A DNA stretch of 64,000 nt from Lethocerus indicus (lineage: Eukaryota > Arthropoda > Insecta > Hemiptera > Belostomatidae): assembly GCA_019843655.1 (NCBI GenBank), contig JACDQD010000005.1, positions 595,271-659,270 of the forward strand, in the 5' to 3' direction. Both the position numbers and the translations under genes were made by a program. Positions 20,856 to 33,300 of the stretch are shown here, piece after piece (the first letter of the stretch is position 1; the number at the start of each line of letters is the position of its first letter). The notes under the pieces are model-generated. The model worked only from the letters and a program-made list of their open reading frames with translations, made no database searches and was not told the origin of the DNA.

Positions 20856-23800
20856 AAATGCCAATTTTGGTGCCAAAACAGCATTTTCGGGCCAATTTTG
20901 CGTCAAAAAATGCTATTTTTAGGTCTAAAATCCCCATTTTTAGGTCTAAAAACCCCATTTTGGGCCAATTTTGCGTCAAAATATGCTATTTTTGGGCATA
21001 ATTTCCGCATTTTTGGGCCAATTTTGTGTCTAAAAATGCAATTTTTGGGTCTAAAAACCCCATTTTCGGTCTAATTTTGGGTCAAAAAATGCCATTTTTT
21101 AGCCGATTCTGCGTCTAAAAATGCTATTTTTGGTGCCAAAACCGCATTTTTGGGCCAATTTTGCGTCTATAAATGATATTTTGAGGTCTAAAAACCCCAT
21201 TTTCTGTCCAATTTTGCGTCAGAAAATGCCATTTTTAGGTCTAAAAACCTCATTTTGTGTCTAATTTTGCGCCAAAAAATGCAATTTTTGGGCCTAAAAC
21301 CTCATTTTTGGGCATAAAAACCGAATTCTTGGACCCATTTTGCGTCTAAAAATGCCAATTTTGGGCCTAAAAACGGCATTTTCGGACCAATTTTGCGTCA
21401 AGAAATGCCATTTTTGGGCCTAAAAAACGCATTTTTGGGTCAAAAAAACGCATTTTCGGCCATAAAAACCGGATTTTTGGGCCAATTTTGCGTCTAAAAA
21501 TGCTGTTTTTGGGTCTAAAAACCCCATTTTTGGGCCAATTTTGCGTCAAAAAATGCCATTTTTGGGCCAATTTTGCGTCTAAAAATGCTATTATTAGGTC
21601 TAAAAACCCTTTTTTTGTCCAATTTTCCGTCAAAAAATGCCATTTTTGGGCCTAGAAACCGCATTATTAGGCACATTTTACGTCTAAAAATGCTATTTTT
21701 GGTCATAATTTCCGCATTTTTGGGCCGATTCTGCGTCTAAAAATGCTATTTTTGGTGCCAAAACCGCATTTTTGGGCCAATTTTGTGCCTTAAAATGCTA
21801 TTTTTGGGTCTAAAAACCCCATTTTCGGTCCAATTTTGCGTCAAAAAATGCCATTTTCGGGTCTAAAAACCGCATTTCTGGGCACATTTTTCGTTCAGAA
21901 ATGCTATTCTTAACCATAAAACCGCATTTTAGGGCAATTGTGCGTCAAAATGCATAATTTCGGTGCCAAAACCGCATTTTCGGACCAATTTTGCGTCAAA
22001 AATGCCATTTTGGGCTAAAACCGCATTTTGGGCACATTTACGTCTAAATGTGCTATTTTGGTGTAAAAACCGCATTTTTGGGCCAATTTTCTAAAATGCT
22101 ATTTTTAGTTCTAAAAAGCCATTATTTGTCAATTTTGCGTCAGAAACACCATTTTCAGGCCTAAAACCAACTTTTGGGCCTATTTTGCGTCTAAAAATGC
22201 CATTTTGGGCTAATTTTGCATCTAAAATGGCATTTTGGGCCAAAACAGCAATTTCGGACCATTTTTACTCAAAAACCCTTTTTGGACAAAAAACCGCATT
22301 GGGCTATTTTGCGTCAAAAATGCATTTTTGAGACCAATTTTGCGTTAAAAAAAAATGCCATTTTGGGGTCTAAAAACCGCATTTTGGGCCAATTTTGCTT
22401 CTAAAAATGGCATTTTGGGCCAAGAACAGCAATATCAGGCCATTTTGCGTCAAAACCTTTTTGGAACAAAAACCTAATGTTTAGGCTATTTGTCAAAACC
22501 GCATTTTTGGGGTATTTTGCGTCAAAATACAATTTCGGCCATAAAACCGCATTTGGGCCAATTTGCGTCTAAAATGCTATTTTAGGTCTAAAAACCCTTT
22601 TTTGTCAATTTGCGTCAAAATGCCATTTTGGGCCTAAAACCGCATTATTAGGCACATTTTGCGTCTAAAATGCTATTTTTGGCCATAAAATCCATTTTGG
22701 GCCGATTTTGCGTCTAAAATGCTATTTAGTTTACGCAAAACCGCATTTTTGGGCCAATTTGCGCCTTAAAATGCTATTTTGGGTCTAAATTTCTAGGCAC
22801 ATTTGCGTCTAAATGTCTTTTTATTTTGGTGCCAAAACCGCATTTTTAGGCCAAATTTTGCCCTCAAAATGCAATTTTAATATAAAACGCATTTTTGGCC
22901 AATTTTGCGTCTAAAAATGCTATTTTTAGGTCTAAAAACCCCTTTTTGTCCAATTTTGTCAAAACGTTTTTGGGCCTAAAAACTCCATTTTAGACACATT
23001 TGCGTCTAAAATGCTATTTTTGGCCATAATATCGCATTTTTGGGCCGATTTCACGTCTAAAAATGCTATTTATGGTGCCAAAACCGCATTTTTGGGCCAA
23101 TTTGTGTCTTAAATGCTATTTTTAGATCTAAAACCCTTTTTGTCAATTTGCGTCAAAAAATGCCATTTTGGGCCTAAAACCGCATTATTAGACACATTTT
23201 ACGTCTAAAAATGCTATTTTTGGCCATAATATCCTCATTTTTGGGCCGATTCTGCGTCTAAAAATGCTATTTATGGTGCCAAAACCGCATTTTTGGGGCC
23301 AATTTTGTGTCTTAAAATGCTATTTTTGGGTCTAAAAACCCCATTTTCGGTCCAATTTTGCGTCAAAAAATGCCATTTTTGGGCCTAAAAACCGCATTTC
23401 TGGGCACATTTTTCGTCCAGAAATGCTATTCTTGGCCATAAAAACCGCATTTTTGGGGCAATTGTGCGTCAAAAAATGTAATTTTCGGTGCCAAAACCGC
23501 ATTTTCGGACCAATTTTGCGTCAAAAAATGCCATTTTTGGGCCTAAAAACCGCATTTCTGGGCACATTTTACGTCTAAATGTGCTATTTTTGGTGCCAAA
23601 ACCGCATTTTTGGGCCAATTTTGCGTCTAAAAATGCTATTTTTAGCTCTAAAAACCCCATTATTTGTCCAATTTTGCGTCAGAAAATACCATTTTCGGGC
23701 CTAAAAACCGCTTTTTTGGGCCTATTTTGCGTCTAAAAATGGTATTTTTAGTTCTAAAAATCCCATTATTTGTCCAATTTTGCGTCAGAAAATACCATTT

Positions 23801-26515
23801 TCGGGCCTAAAAACCGCTTTTTTGGGCCTATTTTGCGTCTAAAAATGCCATTTTTGGGCTAATTTTGCATCTAAAAATGGCATTTTTGGGCCAAAAACAG
23901 CAATATCGGACCATTTTTGCGTCTAAAACCCCTTTTTTGGAGCAAAAAACCGCATTTTTGGGCTATTTTGCGTCAAAAAATGCAATTTTTGGACCAATTT
24001 TGCGTTAAAAAAAATGCCATTTTTGGGTCTAAAAACCGCATTTTTGGGCCAATTTTGCTTCTAAAAATGGCATTTTTGGGCCAAGAACAGCAATATCGGG
24101 CCATTTTTGCGTCTAAAACCCCTTTTGGAACAAAACCTAATGTTTGGCTATTTGCGTCAAAAACCGCATTTTGGGTATTTTGCGTCAAAATGCAATTTTC
24201 GGATAAAAACCGCATTTTGGGGCCAATTTTGCGTCTAAAATGCTATTTTAGGTCAAAAACTGCATCCAATTTGCGTCAAAAATGCCATTTTGGGCCTAAA
24301 ACCCATTATTAAACATTTACGTCTAAAATGCTATTTTGGCCATAATATCCGCATTTTGGGCCGATTCTGCGTCTAAAATGCTATTTATGGTGCAAACCGC
24401 ATTTTTGGGTAATTTTGTGTATAATGCTATTTTGGGTCTAAAACCGCATTTCTGGGCACATTTACGTCTAAAATGTGCTATTTTTGTGCAAAACCGCATT
24501 TTGGGTAATTTGCGTCAAAATGCAATTTTCAGCCATAAAACCGCATTTTTGGGCCATTTTGCGTCTAAAAATGCTATTTTAGGTCTAAAAACCCTTTTGT
24601 CAATTTGCGTCCAAAAATGCATTTTGGGCCTAAGAACTGCATTAATAGACATTTTACGTCTAAAATGCTATTTTTGTTCATAATATCCGTTTTGGGCCGA
24701 TTTTGCGTCTAAAATGCTATTTGGTGCCAAAACCGCATTTTGGGGCCAATTTTGTGTCTTAAATGCTATTTTTGGGTCTAAAACCCTTTTTGTCCATTTT
24801 GCGTCAAAAATGCCATTTTGGGCCTAAAACCGCATTATTAGACACATTTGCGTCTAAAATGCTATTTTTGGCCATAATATCCGCATTTTGGGCCGATTCT
24901 GCGTCTAAAATGCTATTTATGGTGCAAAACCGCATTTAGACCAATTGTCTTAAAATGCTATTTTTGGTCTAAAACCGCATTTCTAGGTTTTGTTTACGTC
25001 TAAATGTACTATTTTTTGGCCAAAACCGCATTTTTAGACAATTTTGCCTCAAAATGCAATTTTTCAGCCATAAAACCGCATTTTGGGCCATTTTGCGTCT
25101 AAAATGCTATTTTAGGTCTAAAACCCTTTTTTGTCAATTTTGCGTCAAAAATGCCATTTTTGGGCCTAAAAACTGCATTATTAGACACATTTTACGTCTA
25201 AAAATGCTATTTTTGGCCATAATATCCGCATTTTTGGGCCGATTCTGCGTCTAAAAATGCTATTTATGGTGCCAAAACCGCATTTTTGGGGCCAATTTTG
25301 TGTCTTAAAATGCTATTTTTGGGTCTAAAAACCCTTTTTTTGTCCAATTTTGCGTCAAAAAATGCCATTTTTGGGCCTAAAAACCGCATTATTAGACACA
25401 TTTTACGTCTAAAAATGCTATTTTTGGCCATAATATCCGCATTTTTGGGCCGATTCTGCGTCTAAAAATGCTATTTATGGTGCCAAAACCGCATTTTTGG
25501 GGCCAATTTTGTGTCTTAAAATGCTATTTTTGGGTCTAAAACCTTTTTGTCAATTTTTGCGTCTAAAATGCCATTTTGGGCTTAATTTGCATCTAAAAAT
25601 GCCATTTTGGGCCAAAAAACAGCAATTTCGACCATTTTTGCGTCTAAAATGCCCTTTTGGAGCTAAAACCGCATTTTTGGGTTATTTTGCGTCAAAAATG
25701 CAATTTTTGGACTAATTTTGCGTCAGAAAATGTCATTTTTGGGTCTAAAACTGCATTTTTGGGCCAATTTTGCTTTCTAAAATGGTATTTTGGGGCCAAA
25801 ACCGCAATATCGGGCCATTTTTGCGTCTAAAACCCTTTTTGGAACAAAACCTAATGTTTGCTTATTTTGCGTCAAAACCGCATTTTGGGGTATTTTGTCA
25901 AAAAATGCAATTTTTGGACCCATTTTGCGTCAAAATGCCATTTTGGGCTATTTGGCTCTAAAATGGCATTTTGCCGTTAGCACATTAGGACCATTTTGCG
26001 TCTAAAACCCCTTTTTTGGAGCAAAAAACCGCATTTTTGGGCTATTTTGCGTCAAAAAATGCAATTTTTGGACCAATTTTGCGTCAAAAAATGTCATTTT
26101 TGGGTCTAAAAACCGCATTTTTGGGCCAATTTTGCTTCTAAAAATGGCATTTTTGGGCCAAGAACAGCAATATCGGGCCATTTTTGCGTCTAAAACCCCT
26201 TTTTTGGAACAAAAAACCTAATGTTTGGGCTATTTTGCGTCAAAAACCGCATTTTTGGGGTATTTTGCGTCAAAAAATGCAATTTTTGGACCCATTTTGC
26301 GTCAAAAAATGCCATTCTTGGGCTAATTTTGCTTCTAAAAATGGCATTTTTTGGCCAAAAACAGCAATATCGGACCATTTTTGCGTCTAAAACCCCTTTT
26401 TTGGTGCAAAAAACCGCATTTTTGGGCTATTTTGCGTCAAAAAATGCCATTTTTGGGGGCAATTTTGCGTCTAAAAATGCCATTTTTGGGCCTAAAAACC
26501 GCATTTTTTAATATT
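20856..26515. repeat. ~53-bp minisatellite, right block
   Basis: Over 5.6 kb of the same family as 14760-15310, with higher-order copies: the group GATTCTGCGTCTAAAAATGC, TATTTATGGTGCCAAAACCG recurs around 23245, 24885, 25245 and 25455. Segments such as 21890-22790 and 24120-25130 have shortened A and T runs, while 25180-25540 and 26000-26510 are clean. No gene. Confidence 0.95.
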
Positions 26516-26622
26516 TGAACTTTAGAACACAGGACGTAGAGAACAACGGGGGACATATCGGCGAAAGGAAAACCGTAAATAATAGATTTAAAAAAAATTC
26601 TGAGCGCGGTATGAAATTATAT

Positions 26623-26935
26623 TTAACTCGTTCGCTACCGACCGTCACACACACAAATATGTGATGTGATATTTTTGCACAATTTACACACAAAGGCACG
26701 TTTGAACGTGTCGAGTATTGAACAGAATTATCAACTTCTAAAAGTGTAAAATGTACTCAGTCTGTACTCGGGGTCCGCTCAGTCGAGTTAGATTATTTAC
26801 AGTCTTTATAACAGTCGAATAGAGGTCGTTTTAGCAGTATCAGTGAAAATAACGGGCAATAAGTTCAAGTTAAAAAGGAAAATTGTTACGTAAGTAGCTA
26901 GATATAAGCGAGCTATAAAAATTATTATTAAATTC
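26623..26935. mobile_element. TTAA-type MITE (TTAACTCGTTCGC family), truncated
   Basis: Begins TTAACTCGTTCGCTACCGAC, then an inner inverted repeat (CACACACAAATATGTG) and GCACAATTTACACACAAAGG. Copies at 33347 and 40885 share over 200 bp. The TTAA start and subterminal hairpin suggest a piggyBac-like MITE; the right end here is not clear. Confidence 0.6.
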
Positions 26936-29900
26936 GTGAACGATTTTTTCAAAATATATTCTCGGAATTAAATTTTCCGACGATTGTCCTACCGAAAAAG
27001 ACCAAAAACCGTGCGAGAGGAGAAGGAAACGCGCGAAATCTGCGGTATCGTATCGTTCGTTTCCGGAATTTAATTTTTTTTCGACGCACCATATACGAAA
27101 TAATATAAAGTCCTGTTGAAAACATTCAAAATGTTTTTTTCCGTCTCAACGGAATAATTAGTCTCAACAAAAAATCGTTCAATACCACTCATCGGAAGCA
27201 TTGAGGATGGTTGGATCGATTCTGAAACTGCATTTTCGGTAAAAGTTATTCTAATTTAAATTTAAATCGAAGTATAGAAACCGCCGTTGGGTGGAATGGT
27301 TGTCGGCCGTGCCGCTGGGGGCGCTGCTCTCGGTGTACACAACGGCCGACTGATCGAAACTTATTTACTGGACGCACATTTCGAGAAAATAATTTGTAAT
27401 TTCCCATTAATAAAACATCTATAATCACCCCGAAAATTCTGTTTCTTTTTTTTCTTTTTTTTCATTTTTTTCTTTTTTTAATTTTTTTCCATTTTTTTCC
27501 TTTTTATCTTTTTTTTCTTTCCCTACGTCTCCCCCCCTGTAATTTTTCTTTTTTTTCTCTCCTTTCTTTTTTCTCATTTTTCTCTTTTTTTTCCATTTTT
27601 TCTTTTTTTTCCCTTTTTTCTACATTTCACTACAACAACAACAAACAGAGTACATCATATTTATCGAGACAACTCTTTTAGTTTTACTCGATTGTGACAA
27701 TAAATATATAATTCTTTTGATACCGACTGTTCGAAAGTATCGAGTTTAAGGGTTTTTTTTATTTTTCGGTCTCCGGGGTTAAAAAAGACTGAATTTTGAA
27801 AAGATAACTTGTGGAATATGATTTATAGGATATGATTTATGGAATATGATTGTGGAATATTGGCCTTGTTAATATAGGTTTTGTTTAGATTGTAAATGAG
27901 GTGGTGCCAGTTGCATTTCTCCAATTTTAACTTTTAAAATTACTGCACGATAGGAAAAATACAATACTTCAAATGGAATTAAAAATAAAAGTACCTTTAG
28001 TTGAGTTTGGAATTTCTAGCAGTTGTTGAGAGTTTAGCATTTATTTTAATTCCGAAGAATCATTTCACATTTAATACCCAGTTCAATCGGTTAAATGATG
28101 AATGTTCTATTTTTTCTAAATCATTTACAGGACGGGGCGAATAATGTTATGAGATTAAGAGATAAAAAAAAAGTGTTGTTCGGGGCTAAACATTGGAAAT
28201 AAAGCTTATTGTTGAAATTTGAATTATTTGTAAACGACGGATAATGGCTGTTCGGTGGTTATTTATCATTTGATAGTGGCGCGTGAAATATTTGGAAAAT
28301 GAATTTAAAAATAGTTTCAATCGGCTTTTTTCGGACACGCTAAATACCGGACATTACCTACATACATTTTTTGTATAATAACAAAAAAAAAAAATCCTAC
28401 AATATACAACCGATTGTATCGCTTGTAAAACAGTTACAGAAAACTGATTCAATAATGTACGCAATGTGCATACATAATTTTGGTTCTCCCATTTTCTATA
28501 TTTATTCTAGTTCGGAAATAAAAATAATTGCCGTTAATACTTGATAAAATTGTGCAAAAACGATTAGTTGTTTCCTTCTTATTTATCGTACAATCGACCT
28601 TTATTGTCGACTTATCGTAGTCTTTATTATAGACAAGCGAAGTGAGTTTGTCTAGGAATGAAAGTGAATGAGTGTAGCCGAACTGTGCCGAAACCGCACA
28701 GTTTTATAATAAAGTATCTCAATGACTCGAACGTCTTAGAATATTTTCACGTTCGACGTCTCCATTTGTTAATACGTTGAAATTTTGTTCAGAAACGAAA
28801 TTCCGACTTTGCGTCGGGAAATTAAACGAAAACGACTCGAACGCTCGGACTCGGCCTCCTTTTGTTTACATTCGGTATATAATTTATAGAAACGCATACA
28901 GTTGAAAGTAATTCGATTGATTTGAAGTTTTAAAATTTTATTATAAATAAAATGTTTGTCGGCGAATAACTTTCATTAGACAATCCGCTTAATTACCGTG
29001 TAAATACAATTTGATACAGTCGAGCCGTTGTTTTAATCGGGCGCCAATTTCTTTTTTATAGAAATAATAAAGGCTACACAAATATGTAATATAAATATAT
29101 TTCTATAGCAATCTCAATCTGAATCGTAGAAACAATTCAACAACTCGTTACTAATGTTGTATATATCGGCTAACAACAATCAATATTTTTCAAACAAATG
29201 TATTTATTATCAAATACAAATAAAAAAGATAGATACAAAAAGGGCTACACTGTAAACATGCAGTAACGTTATTCTAACTCTTACCCTTATAAAAAATAAT
29301 GCCAATTAAGCGTTACAAATATTAAGTAAAAGTAAATTTTAATATGGTATAAATGAATTTGATAATTAAATCCAAATATGTTAAAAATTTGTCGAATTGT
29401 AAACATTCAGTAACCTTCCCAACGTTTAACTCTCCAATTGATAGGAACAAGGCCATTATTAAGATATTTGAATATTGTTTAGTCCACACAACAATGATAA
29501 ATTAATTTAAATTAAATTTAAATTAATTTAAAGATTAAATTCGGGTAAATTTAAAGTTTGAATAATAAATTTGGGCCACACTATAAACATTCAGTAACCT
29601 TCTCATTGTTACAAAATAACACCACATTGGACTTATACAAATTTAGCATTAGCCGAAATCTGCCTAAAAACGATGGAAATTTTATTATTTCTGACTTAAT
29701 ATTTAAAATTAAAGAGAAATAATAATTAATTCGTACTATTCGCTGTCTCATTATTCGATTTATATTTGCGAAAAATTACCAATTGTCTCGGGTTACATTT
29801 TAACAGTTGGGAAACATTTTTAAAGGGTTCAAAAAAAAAAATGTTCAAACATTTAAAACATTGAAAACATTTAAAACAGTCGAAACATTGAAAAAGGCCA

Positions 29901-30252
29901 AAACATTGAAAACATTCGAAACGTTGAAAACATTCAAAACATTGGTAATAAATGTTCAGTTGTTGTAAAGAGCGGTCGTCGTTTTCTGATATTACGGTTC
30001 TGATATATTTTTTTCGCCCTGTAAATTGATAAATGCTTTATGTATAAAAACATATACGCGACTCGTGGGCGGGCGTTTAGAAATATTCGTCGCGACTAAG
30101 TTGGCCCGACTGGCGGTCGAAGTGTGTCGTGGGGACAAAGTTTCGTTAATCCCCGCCGCCGTCTTCGTTTCGTGGGGAGGCCCCCCCCTACGTATTTATA
30201 TTATTGATATTTCTAGTTTTCAGCCAGCTGAGGGTGGAAAAACGCCTCAGTC
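26936..30252. other. AT-rich spacer before CWC15
   Basis: Holds a T/C-rich tract (27436-27640), a recurring TAAACATTCAGTAACCTTC-like word (about 29256, 29401, 29582) and short GAAAACATTCAAAACATTG repeats (29840-29945). No coding exon recognised. TTTCTAGTTTTCAG at 30210-30223 looks like a splice acceptor, so CWC15 may have an upstream 5' UTR exon in this stretch. Confidence 0.5.
27436..27640. repeat. T/C-rich low-complexity tract
   Basis: About 200 bp made almost only of T and C on the + strand (runs like TTTTTTTCTTTTTTTTC), interrupted once by CTACGTCTCC. Simple-sequence expansion. Confidence 0.9.
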
Positions 30253-30383
30253 ATGACGACAGCGGCGAGACCGACTTTCGAGCCGGCGAGAGGCGGCCAG
30301 GGCCGCGGAGAGAAGGACCTCAGCGCTATATCAAAACAGTACTCCAGCCGTGATCTGCCCGGACATACAAAGCTCAAATTCAG
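30253..30383 (+). CDS. CWC15: CWC15 exon 1
   Basis: Starts at ATG with [20 protein letters not shown], the invariant N-terminus of the family, and includes [13 protein letters not shown]. Donor TTCAG/GTCTCT, phase 2; the split Arg codon AG|G is completed by exon 2. Confidence 0.96.
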
Positions 30384-33300
30384 GTCTCTTCGCCCTTTAT
30401 TTTATACATACAAATACTTTGGTAAAGTTCCGGTCGATGCACAGGCCATAAAGATGTATTTAAGTCACCTGGGGGGGTTGGGTGGGGGCGATCTCGGAGG
30501 TCATAGGTCAATTCCCGATGTTCGGATGAGCTGAAATTACATATAAATATGTAACTACGATGACAGTGTAATATTCAGGTTCATCCCGGGTCATAGGGCG
30601 ATCTCGGAGGTCATAGGTCAATTCCCGATGTTCGGATGAGCTGAAATTACATATAAATATGTAACTACGATGACAGTGTAATATTCAGGTTCATTCATAT
30701 CTCGAGGTCATAGGTCAATTCCGATGTTCATGAGCTGAAATTACATATAAATATGTAACTCACGATGTATTCAGGTCATCCGGGTTCATGAGTCAATTCT
30801 ATTCATAGTAACTTCGGTCAGGTATACAATTCATTCCATATGTATTCATACAAGTTCGATGTTGGATGAGCTGAAATTACATATAAATATGTAACTTCGA
30901 TGACAGTGTAATATTCAGGTTCATCCGGTCATAGGGCGATCTCGGACATCATATTCCGATGTTGGATGAGCTGAAATTATATATAAATATGTAACTAATC
31001 ATCGGAATAGGTCAAATGAGCTGAAATTATGTAAACGATGCAATATTCAGATTTGATCCAGGGTCGTAGGTGACCTCGGAGGTCATAGGTCAATTCCGAT
31101 GTTCGGATGAGCTGAAATTCTGCATGACGGATGCAATATTCAGGTTTGATAGGGTGAAGGTCATAGGTCAATTCCAATGGATACTTTGGTAAAGTTCGGT
31201 CGATTTATTCCTGTGGAGATGGGGGTGGAATGAAAAAGGAAAAAATGCGACCAATTTTCACTAACGTATCAGATTTTTACAAGCTTTTATTATTCTATTT
31301 ATTTAATTTCACATCGTGTCCTGTCGTCAAATCTCGCAACTTAAATTTGACCCATTTTCCCGATGTTCGGATGAAATTCTGCAAACACATGTAACTACGA
31401 CGACAATGCAATATTCAGGTTTGATCCCGGGTCGTAGGTGACCTCGGAGGTCATAGGTCAATTCCCAATGTATTATACATAGATATACTTTGGTAAAGTT
31501 CCGGTCGATGCACAGGCCATAAAGATGTATTTAAGTACCTGGGGGGTGGAATGAAAAAGGAAAAATCGACCAATTTTCACTAACGTATCAGATTTTACGC
31601 TTTTATTATTCTATTTATTTAATTTCACATCGTGTCTGTGCGTCAAATCCTACGCTACTTAAATTTGACCCATTTCGATGTTCGGATGAAATTCGCATAC
31701 ACATGTAACTACGACGACAGTGCAATATTCAGGTTCTGATCATCTGGTCGGTCGTAGGTGACCTCGGAGGTCATAGGTCAATTCCCAATGTATTATACAT
31801 ATAAATACTTTGGTAAAGTTCTGGTCGATGTCTAGGCCATAAAGATGTATTTAAGTACCTGTGGGGGGGTGGAATGAAAAAGGAAAAAATGCGACCAATT
31901 TTCACTAACGTATCAGATTTTTACAAGCTTTTATTATTCTATTTATTTAATTTCACATCGTGTCCCGTCGTCAAATCTCGCAACGTAAATTTGACCCATT
32001 TTCCCGATGTTCGGATGAGCTGAAATTACACATAAATGTGTAACTCCGACGATGATGCAATATTCAGGTTTGATCCCGGGGTCGTAGGTAACCTCGGAGG
32101 TCGTAGGTCAATTCCCAATGTTCGGATGAGCTGCAATTTTGCATACGCGTGTAATTCCGACGACAATGCAATTTTTTTGGGTTCATCCCCGGTTCATTCA
32201 TAAACGGAGTGAAATTTCTGTCAAGACTAAAAATTGGGTAATAAAAAAAATACTTTTTAAAAACACGCTTTCATTTAAATGCACCAAAAAGGAGAAAATA
32301 ATTTCTCCACACACACACACACACACACCACAATTTCCTTACAATTAATCGAATCTAAAAAATGAAAAGTGTGGGCGTCAAACATGCGGGGAAAAATGCA
32401 AATTCTACTTCAAATAGACACAAAGGGTCAAGATTTATGAGCCATTCTCACGAAAAAAGCTATAATTATTTGTCGTAAAATCTCGATAAATTGAAATGCG
32501 ACCTGAAAGTTACACAAAGTTACCCTCCCCCCACAGAGGGTTAACAATTTAATGTCTGCTGTTGTGTTATCGGTTTACCTCCCACTTGAGGTCCTTGAAG
32601 CGGACTTAGAGTGTCTGGATCTCTCGTGTACGACGTATCGATATTACGAAGCCACGCCGACTTAGCCCGTCGACAGTAAATTTTAACCGAACTTCGTAAC
32701 GGAAGATTGTTTAACCGGGCGTAACGATTCATGTGGTGATGTGATTCAGGAATTTCAAAGGACGTGTGCCTCCAATACCGAACTAATTTGCAATACGTAA
32801 TCTGTAGCGCTAATAGAATTTTTTATTTTTTCTGCCGACACAGGGAACACGGACAGGGCACTGCCGAGGAACTGCGCAGCCGCGATTTCAGGAAGGACCT
32901 CGACGAAAGGGAAAGGGAGAAGGAGAAGACGGCCGGCGGTCGTGGCGCAGTCAGAGCGCTTCCTCCTCTGCCCAACGAACAACAGTCAGTACACGCCGTT
33001 CGGATACCTTTAAACGATTTTATTTAATTTAATATACCTGTTTTGTGGTCTGCGACGGGTTGGAATACCCCTCTGGAGGATGTTTCTGTCTCCTCTCGCC
33101 GCGGTTCGGTCTTTTCCTAGACCGGTTTGTCGGCCGCTCGCCGTCTTCAGTAGCGCTGTGTCAGTAGTCACCGTTAGCACTTTGGATGTTTTTTGCGCGT
33201 CCTCACTTGAAAGTGACAGTGCAGTGCTAACAGTGACGGTAGTAACACAGCGCTACTGAAGATGGCACGTGGCCGAAACCCCGGTCTAGCAAAAGACCAA

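Noticed and set aside
14999..26500. Many ORFs of 60-130 codons rich in Phe, Lys, Pro and Leu on both strands
   Set aside because: They are translations of the 53-bp and 104-bp tandem repeats and recur in register with the repeat unit.
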